Positions 21,314 to 33,245 of a stretch of DNA of 64,000 nt are shown here, one piece after another. The notes beneath the pieces are model-generated. The model saw only the letters and a list, made by a program, of their open reading frames with translations, did not search any database and was not told the origin of the DNA. How positions within the stretch are numbered: position 1 is the stretch's first letter; each line of letters starts with the position of its first letter. Source of the DNA: Acheta domesticus (lineage: Eukaryota; Arthropoda; Insecta; Orthoptera; Gryllidae); the NCBI GenBank assembly GCA_031308135.1, contig JAHLJT010008756.1:74621821-74685820 (forward strand), read 5' to 3'. The translations under genes were made by a program, and so were the position numbers.

Positions 21314-23550
21314 CAATTATTATGTGCTCAATTATTATTATTATATCTCCTCTTCAATTATTGATCCAAATTTAGATGTATTAATTCCTATTTTAATCCT
21401 ATTTCTCTAACAAAAAGAACGCTTGATTAAAACGTAGTAATACAGCAGAGTTCAAATTGACAATTGAGAGTAAAATTAAAGTTTTATTTGAACATTTCTT
21501 GATTTATTAGTTGTTTTTACTTGGAATAAAATAATTTCCCACGTTCAAGTTTGTAGGTTTAATATTCAAGTACAAACATTCTTGTCTGTCTGCCCTTATG
21601 TGAGAAATTTTAACTTAAACTTGCTCATTTATTTCTCATTACTGCTGTAGACAACAATAAATGAATGATATAATAAAACGTATCACTAAACGAAAGCAAA
21701 AGAATTCGTCATTCAAACATATTCCTGCCCATTGTCAAAAACGTTTATATGAGGCAGAAATTAAAACATGAAATAGTAATAATTAGGAAGGAATATAAAC
21801 ATAACTCAAATCTTGGTTGTTTGATGGAACAAATCTGGCAAACACATCTTCGCATGAAGACCCCGCCACGCGCCGCTTCAGCTTGCGCATGTACAACCCT
21901 TTCTGAATTTGGAGGGGAAATGATAGCGAAGTCAGAGGAAATTTCCCGTGTTCCCAGGAACACCGGGCTTTCTAGACGGAAGCAAGTCCATAGTTCGTGT
22001 GGGCGCGATTTGACGTGCCTACTGTAGAGCATGTAACAATGGTAATTTTCGAAGGTGACTAAACGCGATGAGAAATTCACCACTGTACTTTGAATCTTTC
22101 AAAATCCTTCTGTATCTTACAATCGTATCTTCGTTATTCTTGAATCGCAATCCAAAATATTTTTCTGGCATATCAACGATCATTCTTGAGCGATAAATGT
22201 TCTCAAAACGTATTCAAACGACAATTCAACAAACATTTCTGAAAAGCAGTTTTTTAAAAATCACTTTAATCAATTGGACCTTTTTTAATTAATATTAAAG
22301 AATTTTTTTTAATCTTCTAATTGCATTTTACGAAATTGATTATGGAACTTTTGTTTAAAATCTCTCCAAATATCCTATGCATTTGGGATCCCATAACTCC
22401 CACTCAGCTCTGTTGTTTATTCATGCGTTTCTGTCAAAAACATCCAACGATTCCAGGTAAGAGAAAGAGAGATTTGGAATCTGTGAGAGTAAAAAAAATG
22501 CCGATATAAAAAAAGATGTAAGTTGCTTTAACTAGATTTTTTGAATATATACATACTTAATAAAAGATAATTACTAAAAAGTTGCAGTTTGGTCCTGGTT
22601 TGCAAATTTCGTAAGGATTTGTACAAAAGTTGACGTAATTACTGAAATAATTTACCTAAAATTATAATTCATGTAAACGATATGTGCCTCGGGGAAGCTT
22701 TTTTTATCCCTCGACTTAATAAATAATCATAAATACCCCGAACTGTAAAACATTAATTATTTAGTTCAAAGAGAAGAATAGCAATTTGAACAGTGGTGGG
22801 GAAGAATCCAGCGCCTGCTTGCTTGAAATTATTAAGTTATTGGTGTTCTGTTTTGTATACACGATGCGTAGAAAGCACAGATATTGCACAACACACATAA
22901 ACATATAAGATTATCTCCTCAATTATAATATTACATTATGAGAGAGCTTCAGATAACGAATCATTCGTAAAAGACAAGATAATCTGATAACAGGATTACT
23001 TGCCCAGGAATACTTAAAATGTGTCTTTTGAAAATGATAAGTTCTCGAATTCTACGTATCACATGATGTAGATGAAAGATGTGTGTCAGTTTTGACTTGA
23101 TCCATTTGGTGATAGAAAGGTGCTTTTCGTCGGAATGATATCAATTATTGCATTATTGCACCCATCTTTGGTGTCGTTTAGACGATTTTTCAAGTAAAGA
23201 AAAAAGAAAATTAAAATTATTACATTTTTAATGATTGACTGTCATACATTTATTAATAAGATTCCAATTATTTACAGACTATCAGGATTTAATTGGGAAA
23301 ACAGTCACATTAATTAAAGTTAAAATTTGAATAAAACATTACACTTGGCTTATTTTTCACATTTGGTCTTGAACTACGTTTCGGAGATCAATGCGTCTCC
23401 ATCCTCAGGTACATGTTATGGCTAAAATTAGAACTAATATATAAATATATTGTCCATGACTATAATCTATGACTTTAATCAAAGAACACAGAGGAAACAT
23501 TGTGTAAGCAAATAGCAGCAGTATAATTGGAAGGTTACATTTCATGAACT
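21314..23550. other. AT-rich intergenic with one GAAAC-stem motif
   Basis: Featureless apart from a minus-strand motif at 23378-23408: CTGAGGA, a GGAGA/TCTCC stem, then GAAAC. This matches parts of a hammerhead core (CUGANGA, stem II, GAAAC) and the 3' ends of Penelope-like retroelements. No cleavage-site strand or reverse transcriptase was found. Confidence 0.4.
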
Positions 23551-23679
23551 AATTCTAAATTTGGTTCTCAAGGTCTTATGTCCTTATCCAGCCCGCCCCA
23601 TCTGCGTTTGTGAGCGACTTCGGCACCTGTTGGCTCTCATGAGCAGTGTCCATCCGCTTCTACAGTTACTTATTACGCC

Positions 23680-24060
23680 CCCGCTTGACATCACTCCCTT
23701 CAGCCAGCCAGCGCCGCCACTGCCTTCACCACCGCCTCCAGCGCCTCCGCCCCCACCGCCGTCGCCGCCAGAGTAGGCCTTTCGAGAGGTTCCGCGCTCA
23801 ACGTCTCTGGGGCCTAATAGACCGCGACCAGCGCACCGCCAGTGTCCTTGGCGCGGGCCTGCGCCTCGGCCCCTGCCTGTTGTCACTCGCCGCCCGCCTC
23901 CGCCTCTGTCGTCGCCCCCGCCTTCACCCCCCACCTCTTCCCCTTTCTCCGCCTTGGTGCCTTTCCAGCTCTGTTTTTACACTTCCTCCTCTTTGTGCCG
24001 CTTCTCATTGCTTCTGTCACCATCTCTTGCACATGTCGCCCTTACTGCGATTCTCTATCT
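23680..24060 (+). repeat. C-rich/GC-rich repeat block
   Basis: Runs such as CCTCCAGCGCCTCCGCCCCC and further CGCC/CTCC phrases make a pyrimidine-rich strand like that at 18.4-19.9 kb. The proline-rich frames are composition artefacts. It ends just before a SINE B insertion. Confidence 0.5.
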
Positions 24061-24111
24061 CTCCCTTCCTCATTTGCTCTATGTCTAGAGATGTGGATAT
24101 TCTCTTCCTCT

Positions 24112-24570
24112 TCACCGGGAGAGATGGCTCAGGGCAACTGATGTCACTGCAGTCCCTCTGATCGGGACGTCCTAGGTTCGAGTCCCGACGCTGGCAGGAT
24201 TTTCGATACCAGCTTGTCAGTAGGTCGAATTCAGTCAGCCTGGAGGAGAATTCTAGCGGTCGGCTGCTCTGATCGGTAGTTTTCCGTAGTTTCTCCGATT
24301 AATACCAGGGGAATGCCGGAGCAGTACCCTAACAAACGAGCCACGGAATCCGCGCGCGATTTTTCCCCACCTCTTCCTTTTTCTTTCCTCACACCTTACA
24401 CACACTTACACTTACATGAACCACACTACACACACATGCCGGGAGACCGGTCGGGAGCTTAGAGCTTATCCCAGTTGGGGCGGTTCACCGCTGGTGGGAG
24501 ATACCCGCTGGTGGGAGATCTTTCCTCTCCGACTCTGGAAGTGCCACCTCCAACAGCTGCTCGACTGTCG
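24112..24570 (+). mobile_element. SINE B, near full-length copy
   Basis: The head GAGATGGCTCAGGGCAACTG is an A-box-like start. The element continues through TGATGTCACTGCAGT, a B-box GGTTCGAGTCCCGACGCTGG, CAGGATTTTCGATACCAGC, AGGTCGAATTCAGTCAGCC, TGCTCTGATCGGTAGTTTTC and the GCGCGCGATTTTTCC block. ACACACATGCCGGGAGACC and TGGTGGGAGATACCCGC follow. The 3' end is eroded compared with 51203-51618. Confidence 0.88.
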
Positions 24571-24741
24571 CCGGTGCCGCTCGATGCGTTTCTCTGTCCT
24601 TCACGCCCAGCGGTAACAGACACGGCGCGTTTGCGTCGACAGCTCTCCTGGCCACGAAATGTGTCGACACACTTCAAATGCCACCGTGCGCCAAGATTCG
24701 ATTTCTTCCAGTTCGATCCTTATACTTCGATTAAAACATTA

Positions 24742-24878
24742 GGAAGATTTTGCCACCTCGAACGTTAAGCACTCTCTTTCTTCTGCGCTTGCGCAGATGC
24801 ACTAAAGTGATGCGAAACTTGCACTGCGCACGACCAGAAGATTGATAGTTCTTAACGTTCGAGGGTGCAAAAACTCCC
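24742..24878. mobile_element. MITE, left member of a back-to-back pair
   Basis: The left end GGAAGATTTTGCCACCTCGA pairs with the reverse complement of TCGAGGGTGCAAAAACTCCC at the right end. Both ends are flanked by TA (within ATTA/TATTA). The interior is a G+C-moderate spacer with two CTGCGC/GCGCA phrases. The flanks are compatible with either TA or TTA duplication, so mariner versus Harbinger is unresolved. Confidence 0.75.
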
Positions 24879-24883
24879 TATTA

Positions 24884-25031
24884 GAGAGTTTTTGCACGCC
24901 TTAGCGGGAAACAATCAACTGCAAACTGATCTGCGCATCCGAAAATGCACAAAAGTGATGTGGTACTTGAACTGCGCACGCGCACAAAAGTTCTTTCGAT
25001 TGCTTTAACCTCGGAAGGTGCAAAAACTCCC
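24884..25031. mobile_element. MITE, right member of a back-to-back pair
   Basis: The left end GAGAGTTTTTGCACGCC and the right end GGTGCAAAAACTCCC belong to the same family as the neighbour, and the interior shares the AAAGTGATG and ACTGCGCACG phrases. Only TATTA separates the two elements. Their abutting ends create a hairpin at 24865-24897. Confidence 0.75.
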
Positions 25032-25033
25032 TA

Positions 25034-27180
25034 TTCAACTGTGACACTGTCATTCTCAATCGGGAACTTGAACGTCACTGTAGTTCTTAAACGTCGGATG
25101 ACAGCGTTACATCTTATCAAGTGTAAACGGACTTAATAGGAAGTTTTTGAGAAGCATAGGACTTCAATCCTATCGCACCATGTTTAATACATTAAAAAAA
25201 ATTCGTTAATTTAAAGGTCTGCATATTATTCAACCATTCCTAATCACATGGTATTCTCTCATTAGATAACTTATTGACAAATATATCCTGATTAATGTTT
25301 TCTTTAGTCATCATTTATCATAAGTTTCAATGTTCTTCACTCGAAATACAATCAATACTGTAATATTTGAAACAACATGTTATGAGTCCACGGGACTCCA
25401 CGTCGGTACCAGTGTGACTAAATTCCCATGTCGGCAGCTAAAGGTTAAGGAAAAGGATTTTGAAGTTTCAGAAGACTAATATAAAAATATATATCCGTTA
25501 AGTCAGGAATATTCGCTCACTTATTGTCAAATCTTCATTTCATTTATTCAAGTTTATGCAATGTAATCATAACTAATAAATTGAACTTGAAGTGTAGATA
25601 AGACAAAGCATCTGCGTACATCTATATTTACTAAAACAGGTGTAAAAAATGTATAACCCTCAATTATTCATCATAGCGATTACGAGTATATTCTGAAACG
25701 AGGAATGACAGTGTATGGCGACACTTCCGTATTATACGTTTACGATTTGGGACGAGAAGAAACTGAACAATTTCATAAATGTGAATATGTTTTTTCAGGG
25801 TATTTTCGTAGAAAAGCTGAGTCTCCTCTGTGTTTTATGTACTTTAAAGAAAGAAATGGTAATATACGTAGAAAATTCCATAGTTCCCCATGCCCGTTCA
25901 GGAATGGGGATGAAGATAGATGATTGAGATTCTTTAATATCGTTTAACTGATAAAAGTTTTAATTTAATTTTCGGCAAATCATGATAAATGAATCCCATT
26001 GGTTGAATTCAACAATTATTTTGAAATTCTGTTCAGAAATTATCTTCACAATAATAATTGCAACTAAAGAACTGATTACTATAAGTAATATTTACAACAG
26101 TATGTATTATAATGTACTATATAATTATATGTTATGTAATTTAATATACTACAAATAATAAAATAAATATTTGTTTTGGGTGCTCAGTTTCTCTTCAATG
26201 ATACTTGAGAGAAGTTAATTTCGCTAATGGGAAGCGTTTAGTGAGAATATGTAAGAATACATTAATTTACAATTTACAATTCACAATGGCAACTCTCAAT
26301 ACAGATACTGCACTTAAAATAACCAGTTACTATTTATTCTAGAAGGGAAGAATAAGAAAAGTACATTATCCTACCAGAAAACCATTGACCAAAAATTGAA
26401 ACAGAAAAAATTATTTATTTTAAGCATATTGTTTCCTAAATAATCAATGCTTTTACTCTTAATATCTGGTTGGTTACAATTTATGCTGTGATTACTTGTA
26501 AATGTTTGAAATAATAAGAATAACATAACATTTTTTCTCCTTATAACCTGATAGAGTAAAAGTGTGTGCACCTAAAATTGTGCAGTTTTGCCAGGCAATG
26601 TGACAGTGGAAGATCTTTCCAATGCAGAAAAACAACAACAAAAAACAAAAACGATTTCCATAAAATTTATATTACGTTGATGAAGTTTACTTCATTTTGC
26701 ACGTGAATAATGATCTTAATAGTTCGTATTTTTTTCAGTCTGGTAGTTATTGTGTAACCTGTGTTGTCTAATATTAATAAAATATTTTAGTTGTTATTTT
26801 TATTTTTAGACTTACTAAAGCATTTCTTGTTGTGCTCTGATGTTGCAGGTAAGGAAACCTGACGTTCTCTTTCTGTGGTTTTTTCATTACCTTCTGATTC
26901 TGGTGAGTGAACATACATATAAACGTCCAAATATAATACGTGCTATGTCCATGAACATTTTCTTATTTTAAATGCATCATTGGCATCAAATTCAATTTTG
27001 ACGTACAACTCTTCACAACGATTTCAAATATTAAAAATAAAATCTGTGCGTGTTTAACAGGATGCTCCAGTTTTTTTTCTTTTACAAACTTTTTTTCTCC
27101 CACCACTTCATATTTTCTTGAAGTAAACCAATGTTGCATTATCTTGCACTTCGCTTAGTGACCCATTTCAGGTTTCAAAG
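25034..27180. other. AT-rich intergenic, nothing recognised
   Basis: Very AT-rich. A 70-codon frame near 25715 and others overlap and lack recognised motifs. No shared repeat was identified. Confidence 0.4.
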
Positions 27181-27189
27181 CACATTGTA

Positions 27190-27490
27190 TTGGTGCTGCT
27201 CACCGTTTTTCTCAAACCCCCCTAAATCTTCCGCCTCCCGGTGCAAGCCCCTTGGGAAACCTGGAGAGAGAAAGGGTTTCGTGGACACGTGTTCTGCGTC
27301 GGCCAACGCGCAGAGAGGCTTTTTTGCTCGCGCGTCCCGAGACTATCGACGTCAGCTGCCCAGGATTTGTGCCCTCCCAGGGGTGGAGGGTGAGGTGTTT
27401 GGGAGTAGTTCTCGGACGAAGGACTCAGTCGCACCCCCCCTCCTCGGTTTCCGTGTCACACAAACGCCAAGCGAACAAACACCACGTTCG
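27190..27490. other. Moderately GC-rich patch with a 123-codon open frame
   Basis: The plus frame at 27131-27502 gives 123 residues, but a second plus frame and two minus frames share the interval. A C-run lies near 27434. No domain is recognised; composition is the simplest explanation. Confidence 0.3.
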
Positions 27491-27502
27491 ACTTCCAAGT
27501 AG

Positions 27503-29065
27503 GAAATGGATGTGATGCATTTCTCAGAAGTCAAACTCATAACGTTCAGCACATTATTGTAAACGTTTTTAACATGAAGAGATAACACTGACAGAGTTTT
27601 TCATGGAAAGGGCAACTGGGCACATCCAATATAGATGCAACAAGATTTATGAAATGGAAGCTGTTTAAGACGGAGCCTGAAGGTTCTCTCTAAAAGCTTT
27701 GGTCTTGGGAAGTTGCTGCCTTGTTGTGTTGGCGAATAGGAAGTAAATTAAACTACTACTTTTTTTCTATTTTCTACTTAATTTTGCAATTGAAAGAAAA
27801 TAATGAAATTAATTTGTTTTACTCCATGGAATTATAATTATAAAACACAAGCTGGAGTTTCATGGCGAAGGCTTGGATATCATTTTTCAGAAATGCCCTG
27901 CCAAACACTCTCCACTGCAGCGAGAAAAGGTAATTCAAACCGTTTTTGGAAGTGCCGCTTTCCGCTGTTCCCTCTCAGAAAAGTAGTTTAAGAAATGTAA
28001 AAATGTGAGCTTTGCACTACATAACTCAAAATTACACGAAAAATACTATTTAAAAAAAGTGTTCTTAAGATGATTTAAGGATCTAATACTGAGCAATATA
28101 ATTCATGAAGAAAGAAATATCTACCTTCAGTTTTGAAGTGTAGGCCAGTTTCGAAAGATATTGAACTTTGGCAATGTTCGAATTTCTTGGTATGTCAACA
28201 AAAAAACCCACCTTCGGCACTTTTGTCGATTAAGCTAAGCTTGCCTACTAGAAAGAAAAAAAAAATAGCCTTGTTTGAGAAAATCTTGTTTATGTTGTTC
28301 TTAATTGAGAATGATACACCACTTTATCTTACGTATGTAATATTCTTCTGTGTATATTATATTTATAAGAGAAAATAAAAATAAATTCCCTCTCGCCCAC
28401 ATTACTTTCATTTGCAGCTCCCAAAACCCTTCCGTATCTTCGTTCAGTTACTTTCCAACATGTAGAGATTATTTTCACGCATGCAGTCTTTCCTTTGTAA
28501 GATACTCTCCACGTTTGCAGATTTCCTTCTTACAGAGGTTCAGTCGTAGGCAGGTTTTTCTACTTCCTCTAAGATGCATAGCTCTCTTGTCAATTCGCGC
28601 AGCTGGAGATAGTAAATTGGGATATCAATTTCGCAACATCAGTGAAGGTTTTATCGGACATTTTTGACAAATATATTTTTTTGACATGTTCAAACTTTCT
28701 ATTGTCCAACTTACAATGTATTAAAACAGTTTTCAAATCAGACTTTTAAACAACCTTGTATGAAGAAAATTACAAAGCACATGCGCGTCATTATTATTTT
28801 CCATCATAGGTATTTCCACTTTTTCGAACTGTTCTCCCGTAAAATTTGCTCAAACTCAAATACAGTCATTTTAAAATTTGTTTTTGTCATTGTGAGACAA
28901 GGATATAGGAGGAAGCAACTCCGATGTTTAGCAGTAAGAGGAGGGAAAGATAATGTAGTGAGCGTCAAAAGCTAAGCTTTTACAACGAACGGGAAGTCCA
29001 ACGCAATCAGTGATTCAGGTAAAGGACTCACCAGGGTTAATTACCCCCAAACTCTTGTCGGAATA
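27503..29065. other. AT-rich intergenic, nothing recognised
   Basis: No supported gene, RNA or shared repeat. A 105-codon frame at 28350-28667 has no recognisable domain. Confidence 0.4.
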
Positions 29066-29067
29066 TA

Positions 29068-29531
29068 CAGGATATCCGGGGAGGAAACATCGAAACTTCG
29101 AAAATAAGCTCTTAGGACAATTCTAAGCGTATTTTGTCTTATAAACTACGTGGATATTCCGAATGGTTGACCCGCTATTAGCACTGAAATGTTGGTTCGA
29201 AAAAATGATTTCTAGGCAAAAATATGCATTATGGAAGCATAGAAACACTCCAGAAACCTGTAAATTGTTTATTATTTACAAAATAAATGAATATATTTGC
29301 TCAGACAGAAAAATTAAGCGAGAAATAAAAAAGCAGTCGAATTGTCTAAATTGGGTGCTTTTTTATTTCTCGCTTAATTGTTCTTTCTGAACAAATATGT
29401 TCATTTCTTTTGCGACTCAACGACATCTGCGACTCAACCATTCAGGATATTCATCTAATTTATTAGACGAAATATGCTTAGTCTTAATAGCTTCTTTTCC
29501 ACATTTCGAAGTTTCCTCCCCGGACACTCCG
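29068..29531. mobile_element. Foldback MITE, 464 bp, TA target site
   Basis: The left arm begins CAGGATATCCGGGGAGGAAA and the right arm ends with the inverted TTTCCTCCCCGGACACTCCG. TA lies on both sides (29066-29067 and 29532-29533). Inverted similarity continues along both arms, and is strongest at the centre where AATTAAGCGAGAAATAAAAA and its reverse complement face each other across a short loop. Most of the element can form one long hairpin. It is mariner/Tc1-like by target site; no transposase is present. Confidence 0.85.
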
Positions 29532-29533
29532 TA

Positions 29534-30799
29534 TACCTTAGTTTGCAAAACTAAAAGGAAAATAGACGTGAAAATGAGCTTAAAATTTAATTCAGCATTA
29601 AAATAATTGTCTTTTAAATTGTGAGAGAATTAATTCACTATAAAAACGAAAACAAGATTGATATATCTCAAACAACCAAAATATAAGAATTCATAGAACT
29701 GGTATAATAATGAATTCATAATGAACCGCACAACTATCATTTTTATTCTTTTTTGCAAAATTTTGCATGTACATATTGACAGTGGACCAAGAAAAGATAC
29801 ATAAAAAATTGTAATTTTGCTGTTTTCCCCCCCAAAACTGTTTATTCAGTTTATTTTCTGGCCCAAGACAAAGTATTTTTCTCTGAATACCGAGATTATT
29901 GTAAACTACATAATTTTCCTCCTAGAATATTTTCTAAACACATTTTTTATTGAACTAAGAAAAGGCGCTTTTCATGTGTCTCTTGTCATGTGCACTGACG
30001 ATATATATAGCATTCGGAACACTAAGTGCACTTTCAAGTGATAATGACACTCGGGAATACACAAAATGTGGGTCACGACTGAGGGACAGTGCATTGCGTG
30101 CGCGACAATTTCAGAAAATGAGATACTTGACTTCCAGATAGTAGCATTTGCTTACGAAATTGCCACGACTGCAAATTTCAACACAATGTAATTAGTGTAA
30201 CGTACTAAGTAGGCAATTCTTTCGCCTCGTGAAAGTTTCGTGAGCTCCTTTGAGCCTCATCACATTTTAATAAATGTGAAACAGCTGTTAAAAAATACAT
30301 TGACTGTTCTGGTCCCAGAAAATAACATTTCCAACTTGATAATCGTAAATTACTGACAAATATGAGCTGAAATGAAATAATTAATGGAATACAATTTTTT
30401 GAGAAAAAACGTGTTGGATAGTGAAGCAGATACATATTCGCAAGCGGATAAAACTTCCTTCCCAATCAGTCAGAAAACAAGGAAGCAGAAAATTTAGTAA
30501 TTCCGGAGGTGCAGTTGCAGTTGCTTGTTGAGTGTCTTTCTTTGCACGATCTTCCTCCTGACACCTCTTTAAATGAAAGAGCATGTATCTAAGATATCGT
30601 TTCTAAGTAACCAGCATGGACTCGTAGTTTTATTTTCCTTGTTGTCAGGAAAAACCGCCGCGAGAATGCGTGGCGAGCGCGGGGGAGGAATGAGGTCCCA
30701 GGCGTTGTTGGAGAAGTGTAAATGCGGCGCGTACCACCTTCGTGTCCCTAGGCAAAATTTGTACTACCACTTTTTACTTTCTTGTAAAGAGAAAGTGTT
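29534..30799. other. AT-rich intergenic, nothing recognised
   Basis: No supported gene. Short frames on both strands are under 90 codons and overlap. Confidence 0.4.
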
Positions 30800-31540
30800 G
30801 TAATGTTGCGGCGGAAATCGGCGGTTTTCCTACAGAAAAAATCTCAAGTTGTGGGGTCTTGGTCACAAAAAACTGGATAAATTTATATGTAATAAATTAC
30901 TTCCTCTAACACGGTGTTGTCAGAATCCTTGCCTTGACAGCGAAAAATCGATTGACAGCAAAACGTCCGTCTGGTCGTCCGTCTGGTCGTCCGTCTGGTC
31001 GTCCGTGCCTAACACTAGCGCCTAAACTGTTCAGACGACATTCTCGAGAATTAATGTTCCCGGTCGACCTCAACGAACTCGAGGCCCTACGAGTTGGAAA
31101 CGGACATTTTGATTTTGTACGGAGCTTCACAGGAAGTATAAATATATTTGCAAAATTGTCTCAAAAATGGCTCCAATTTCTTTATTGAACTTGTTTCTCG
31201 GATAGCATAAAAACGATTAAAAATGTGCCTGTCTAATTTCCGTATAAAAATATGAATTTTCGAAAATTGCAAAAGCTCAAAGGTTTTTAAGAATCTTCCT
31301 ATAAGTACAATATTCAAGATAGAGGTTTATATGAATAAAAATGTGTTCTTGAGAGAAAGATTTGGAAATAAGGTCTTGTAAAATTTTCCAAAAATACTTA
31401 TTTTTCCTGAAATTTTCCGCAAAATGGACAACATTTTCTTATATTAGAGCAAAGGACGCTTAAAAAAGTCGCAGGCCATATTTTCGTTGAACTTCCTGAA
31501 TTTTCGAAAATTTCAAAAGTTAAAGTTAGTGCGAAGAAGT
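30800..31540 (+). repeat. Family E interspersed repeat, copy 2
   Basis: Matches copy 1 (4910-5700) and copy 3 (56700-57110) through GGATAAAT, CTCTAACACGGTGTTGTCAG, AAAATCGATTGACAGC, AAAACGTCCGTC and CTAGCGCCTAAACTG. It then carries two units of the 3' module at about 31165 and 31395. A 12-bp unit inside it (CGTCCGTCTGGT) has expanded to about 3.6 copies at 30964-31006, where the other copies have only a short CTGTC run. Confidence 0.72.
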
Positions 31541-32310
31541 ATGTGTTGTTGAGCACCACAAGTTCCAAATAAATTCAGTCAGGTTGTGAGCAGCAAATTC
31601 ACATTGACTTCAATGTTCGCATTCATTTACGATGTTTGCTTCTCTAATATCTACATTTTGAATAGTGATTATTAAGGTGAAGAATATCAAACGGCACTAA
31701 TTCGTTTTCGTATTCGTTTTGATACTATATTCAGAACTACTAATATTTATTTTATACTTTATTGAAATAATTTATTTTGATACAAACTCCTTCAGACACA
31801 TTCCTTTAAATATTTTCCTTCGCTTAGCATTTCAATAAACTGTCTTCTTTTGCTGCAAAATCGATGCAATCATAAGCTGTTAACACAATGCGTCTTCTTA
31901 CATTCCTTCTGTGTATCTCCATTCGCCCTTCCATATTTCCTCCCTCTTTCACCTTGCCCATATTTGCGCGTAACAAAATAATATGGTATTCCGAACTAAT
32001 GACATTAATTTTAGGTAATGTAAGGTTTAGCCATCTATAGATTATAGTAGTCAGAAGGCGATGAGAGCCTCCAAAGATTGTTTTTTAATTTCTTTAGCGC
32101 CTCGTATACCGAGATGCTTCGTATGCCTCATAGCGTTTTGTACGCCGAAACATCACTATCATGAAAATACAGGCAGTGGACTGGGCTCGTGTAAAATTAC
32201 GAAAACTTTTCTGCAGAGGATCCTAAAGGCTCATGCAATTTTGAGGTGAATGTGAGTTTCCGAACATAAAAGTTACGACCTTAAAACTCAGTGTGCTACG
32301 TGTACAGTAA
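31541..32310. other. Intergenic, nothing recognised
   Basis: AT-rich with no supported gene or repeat. Confidence 0.4.
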
Positions 32311-32316
32311 ACGATT

Positions 32317-32535
32317 GTAAATCGTATCCATTTAATATGCTGTTCCTGTATTCAAACTTGGCGGCACTAAAACTCGCCCGGATCATACGCGATTCCAATT
32401 ATGAAATATGAAAACTCTAAAACTCATCCAGTTCACATGCGGTTTCTGTTCTGAAACTCGAAAAATCTAAAACTCATCAAACTCATCAGTCACTTGTGCT
32501 TTCCGTTCTGAAATTATAAAAAACTCATCTTTTTT
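32317..32535. repeat. 50-bp degenerate minisatellite, about four units
   Basis: CTAAAACTC starts units at 32367, 32417 and 32467. Each unit has a TCA.ATGCG.TTTC.TTCTGAAA-like second half, and a weaker unit precedes them. The constant 50-bp spacing supports a tandem origin despite divergence. Confidence 0.7.
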
Positions 32536-32900
32536 TTTCAGTAGAGAAACTACAGAATTGAAGACAATCCATTTTCATGCATTTTCCACTTTGAAACTAG
32601 ACGAATGTAGAAGAGTTGTGACTGAAATTCAGTCCAAGTGGTGTGGTAGGGCGTGGCTACCTCAGGAAGAGCTTCTGCAAAGGAGACGGTACGAAAATAG
32701 CGTAGCGATGAGGACTTGCCGGCTCTCGTGCTGCCTCATAAGGCTACGGCCACAGTGCAGCTGAAATGTCGGTCGTTCGCTACCGGGACTGCGAGCTAAA
32801 TCGTCCGACTTATTTCATCCGAAAAACACCCGAAAGTTGCGACATGGCGTGAAATCGTCCGAATATTACCATAATTCCATAGCTCAGAGTTTGAAACATA
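32536..32900. other. Intergenic, nothing recognised
   Basis: A 68-codon frame is present at 32558-32764 but is unrecognised. No repeat is shared with other parts of the window. Confidence 0.35.
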
Positions 32901-32904
32901 TGCA

Positions 32905-33245
32905 AGAAACACGACTGGTCTCCCGACATGTGAGGTGGTGTAGCGCATGTGAGGGTAATTGTTTGTAAGTAAGGGGTGAGGAAAGGGCAAGGACGAGGAA
33001 GGAAAAATCGCGCGTGATCCGTGGCCCTTTTTTTTAGGATACTGCTCTGATATTTGCTTGGTGTTAATCGGAGAAACCACGGAGATCAGAGCAACCGGCT
33101 GCTTGCATTCTTTTCCAGATAGCAGTTGAACTCGACCCAGCTGACGAGCTAATGCCGAAAAAATTCTGCCACTGTCGGGAATGGAACCCTAGGACCTCCA
33201 GTCAGAAGCACTGCAGTGACATCATTTGATACCCTGAGCCCCTTT
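32905..33245 (-). mobile_element. SINE B, minus copy
   Basis: On the minus strand: GGGGCTCAGGGTATCAAATG (head), TGATGTCACTGCAGTGCTTC, a B-box eroded to GGGTTCCATTCCCGACAGTG, CGTCAGCTGGGTCGAGTTC, the GGTTTCTCCGATTAACACC block, CACGCGCGATTTTTCC and CACATGTCGGGAGACCAG. The 3' third is absent. Confidence 0.87.

Noticed and set aside
23561..24161. Proline- and arginine-rich secreted protein
   Set aside because: Frames are driven by CCTCCGCC-type repeats and run into a SINE B.
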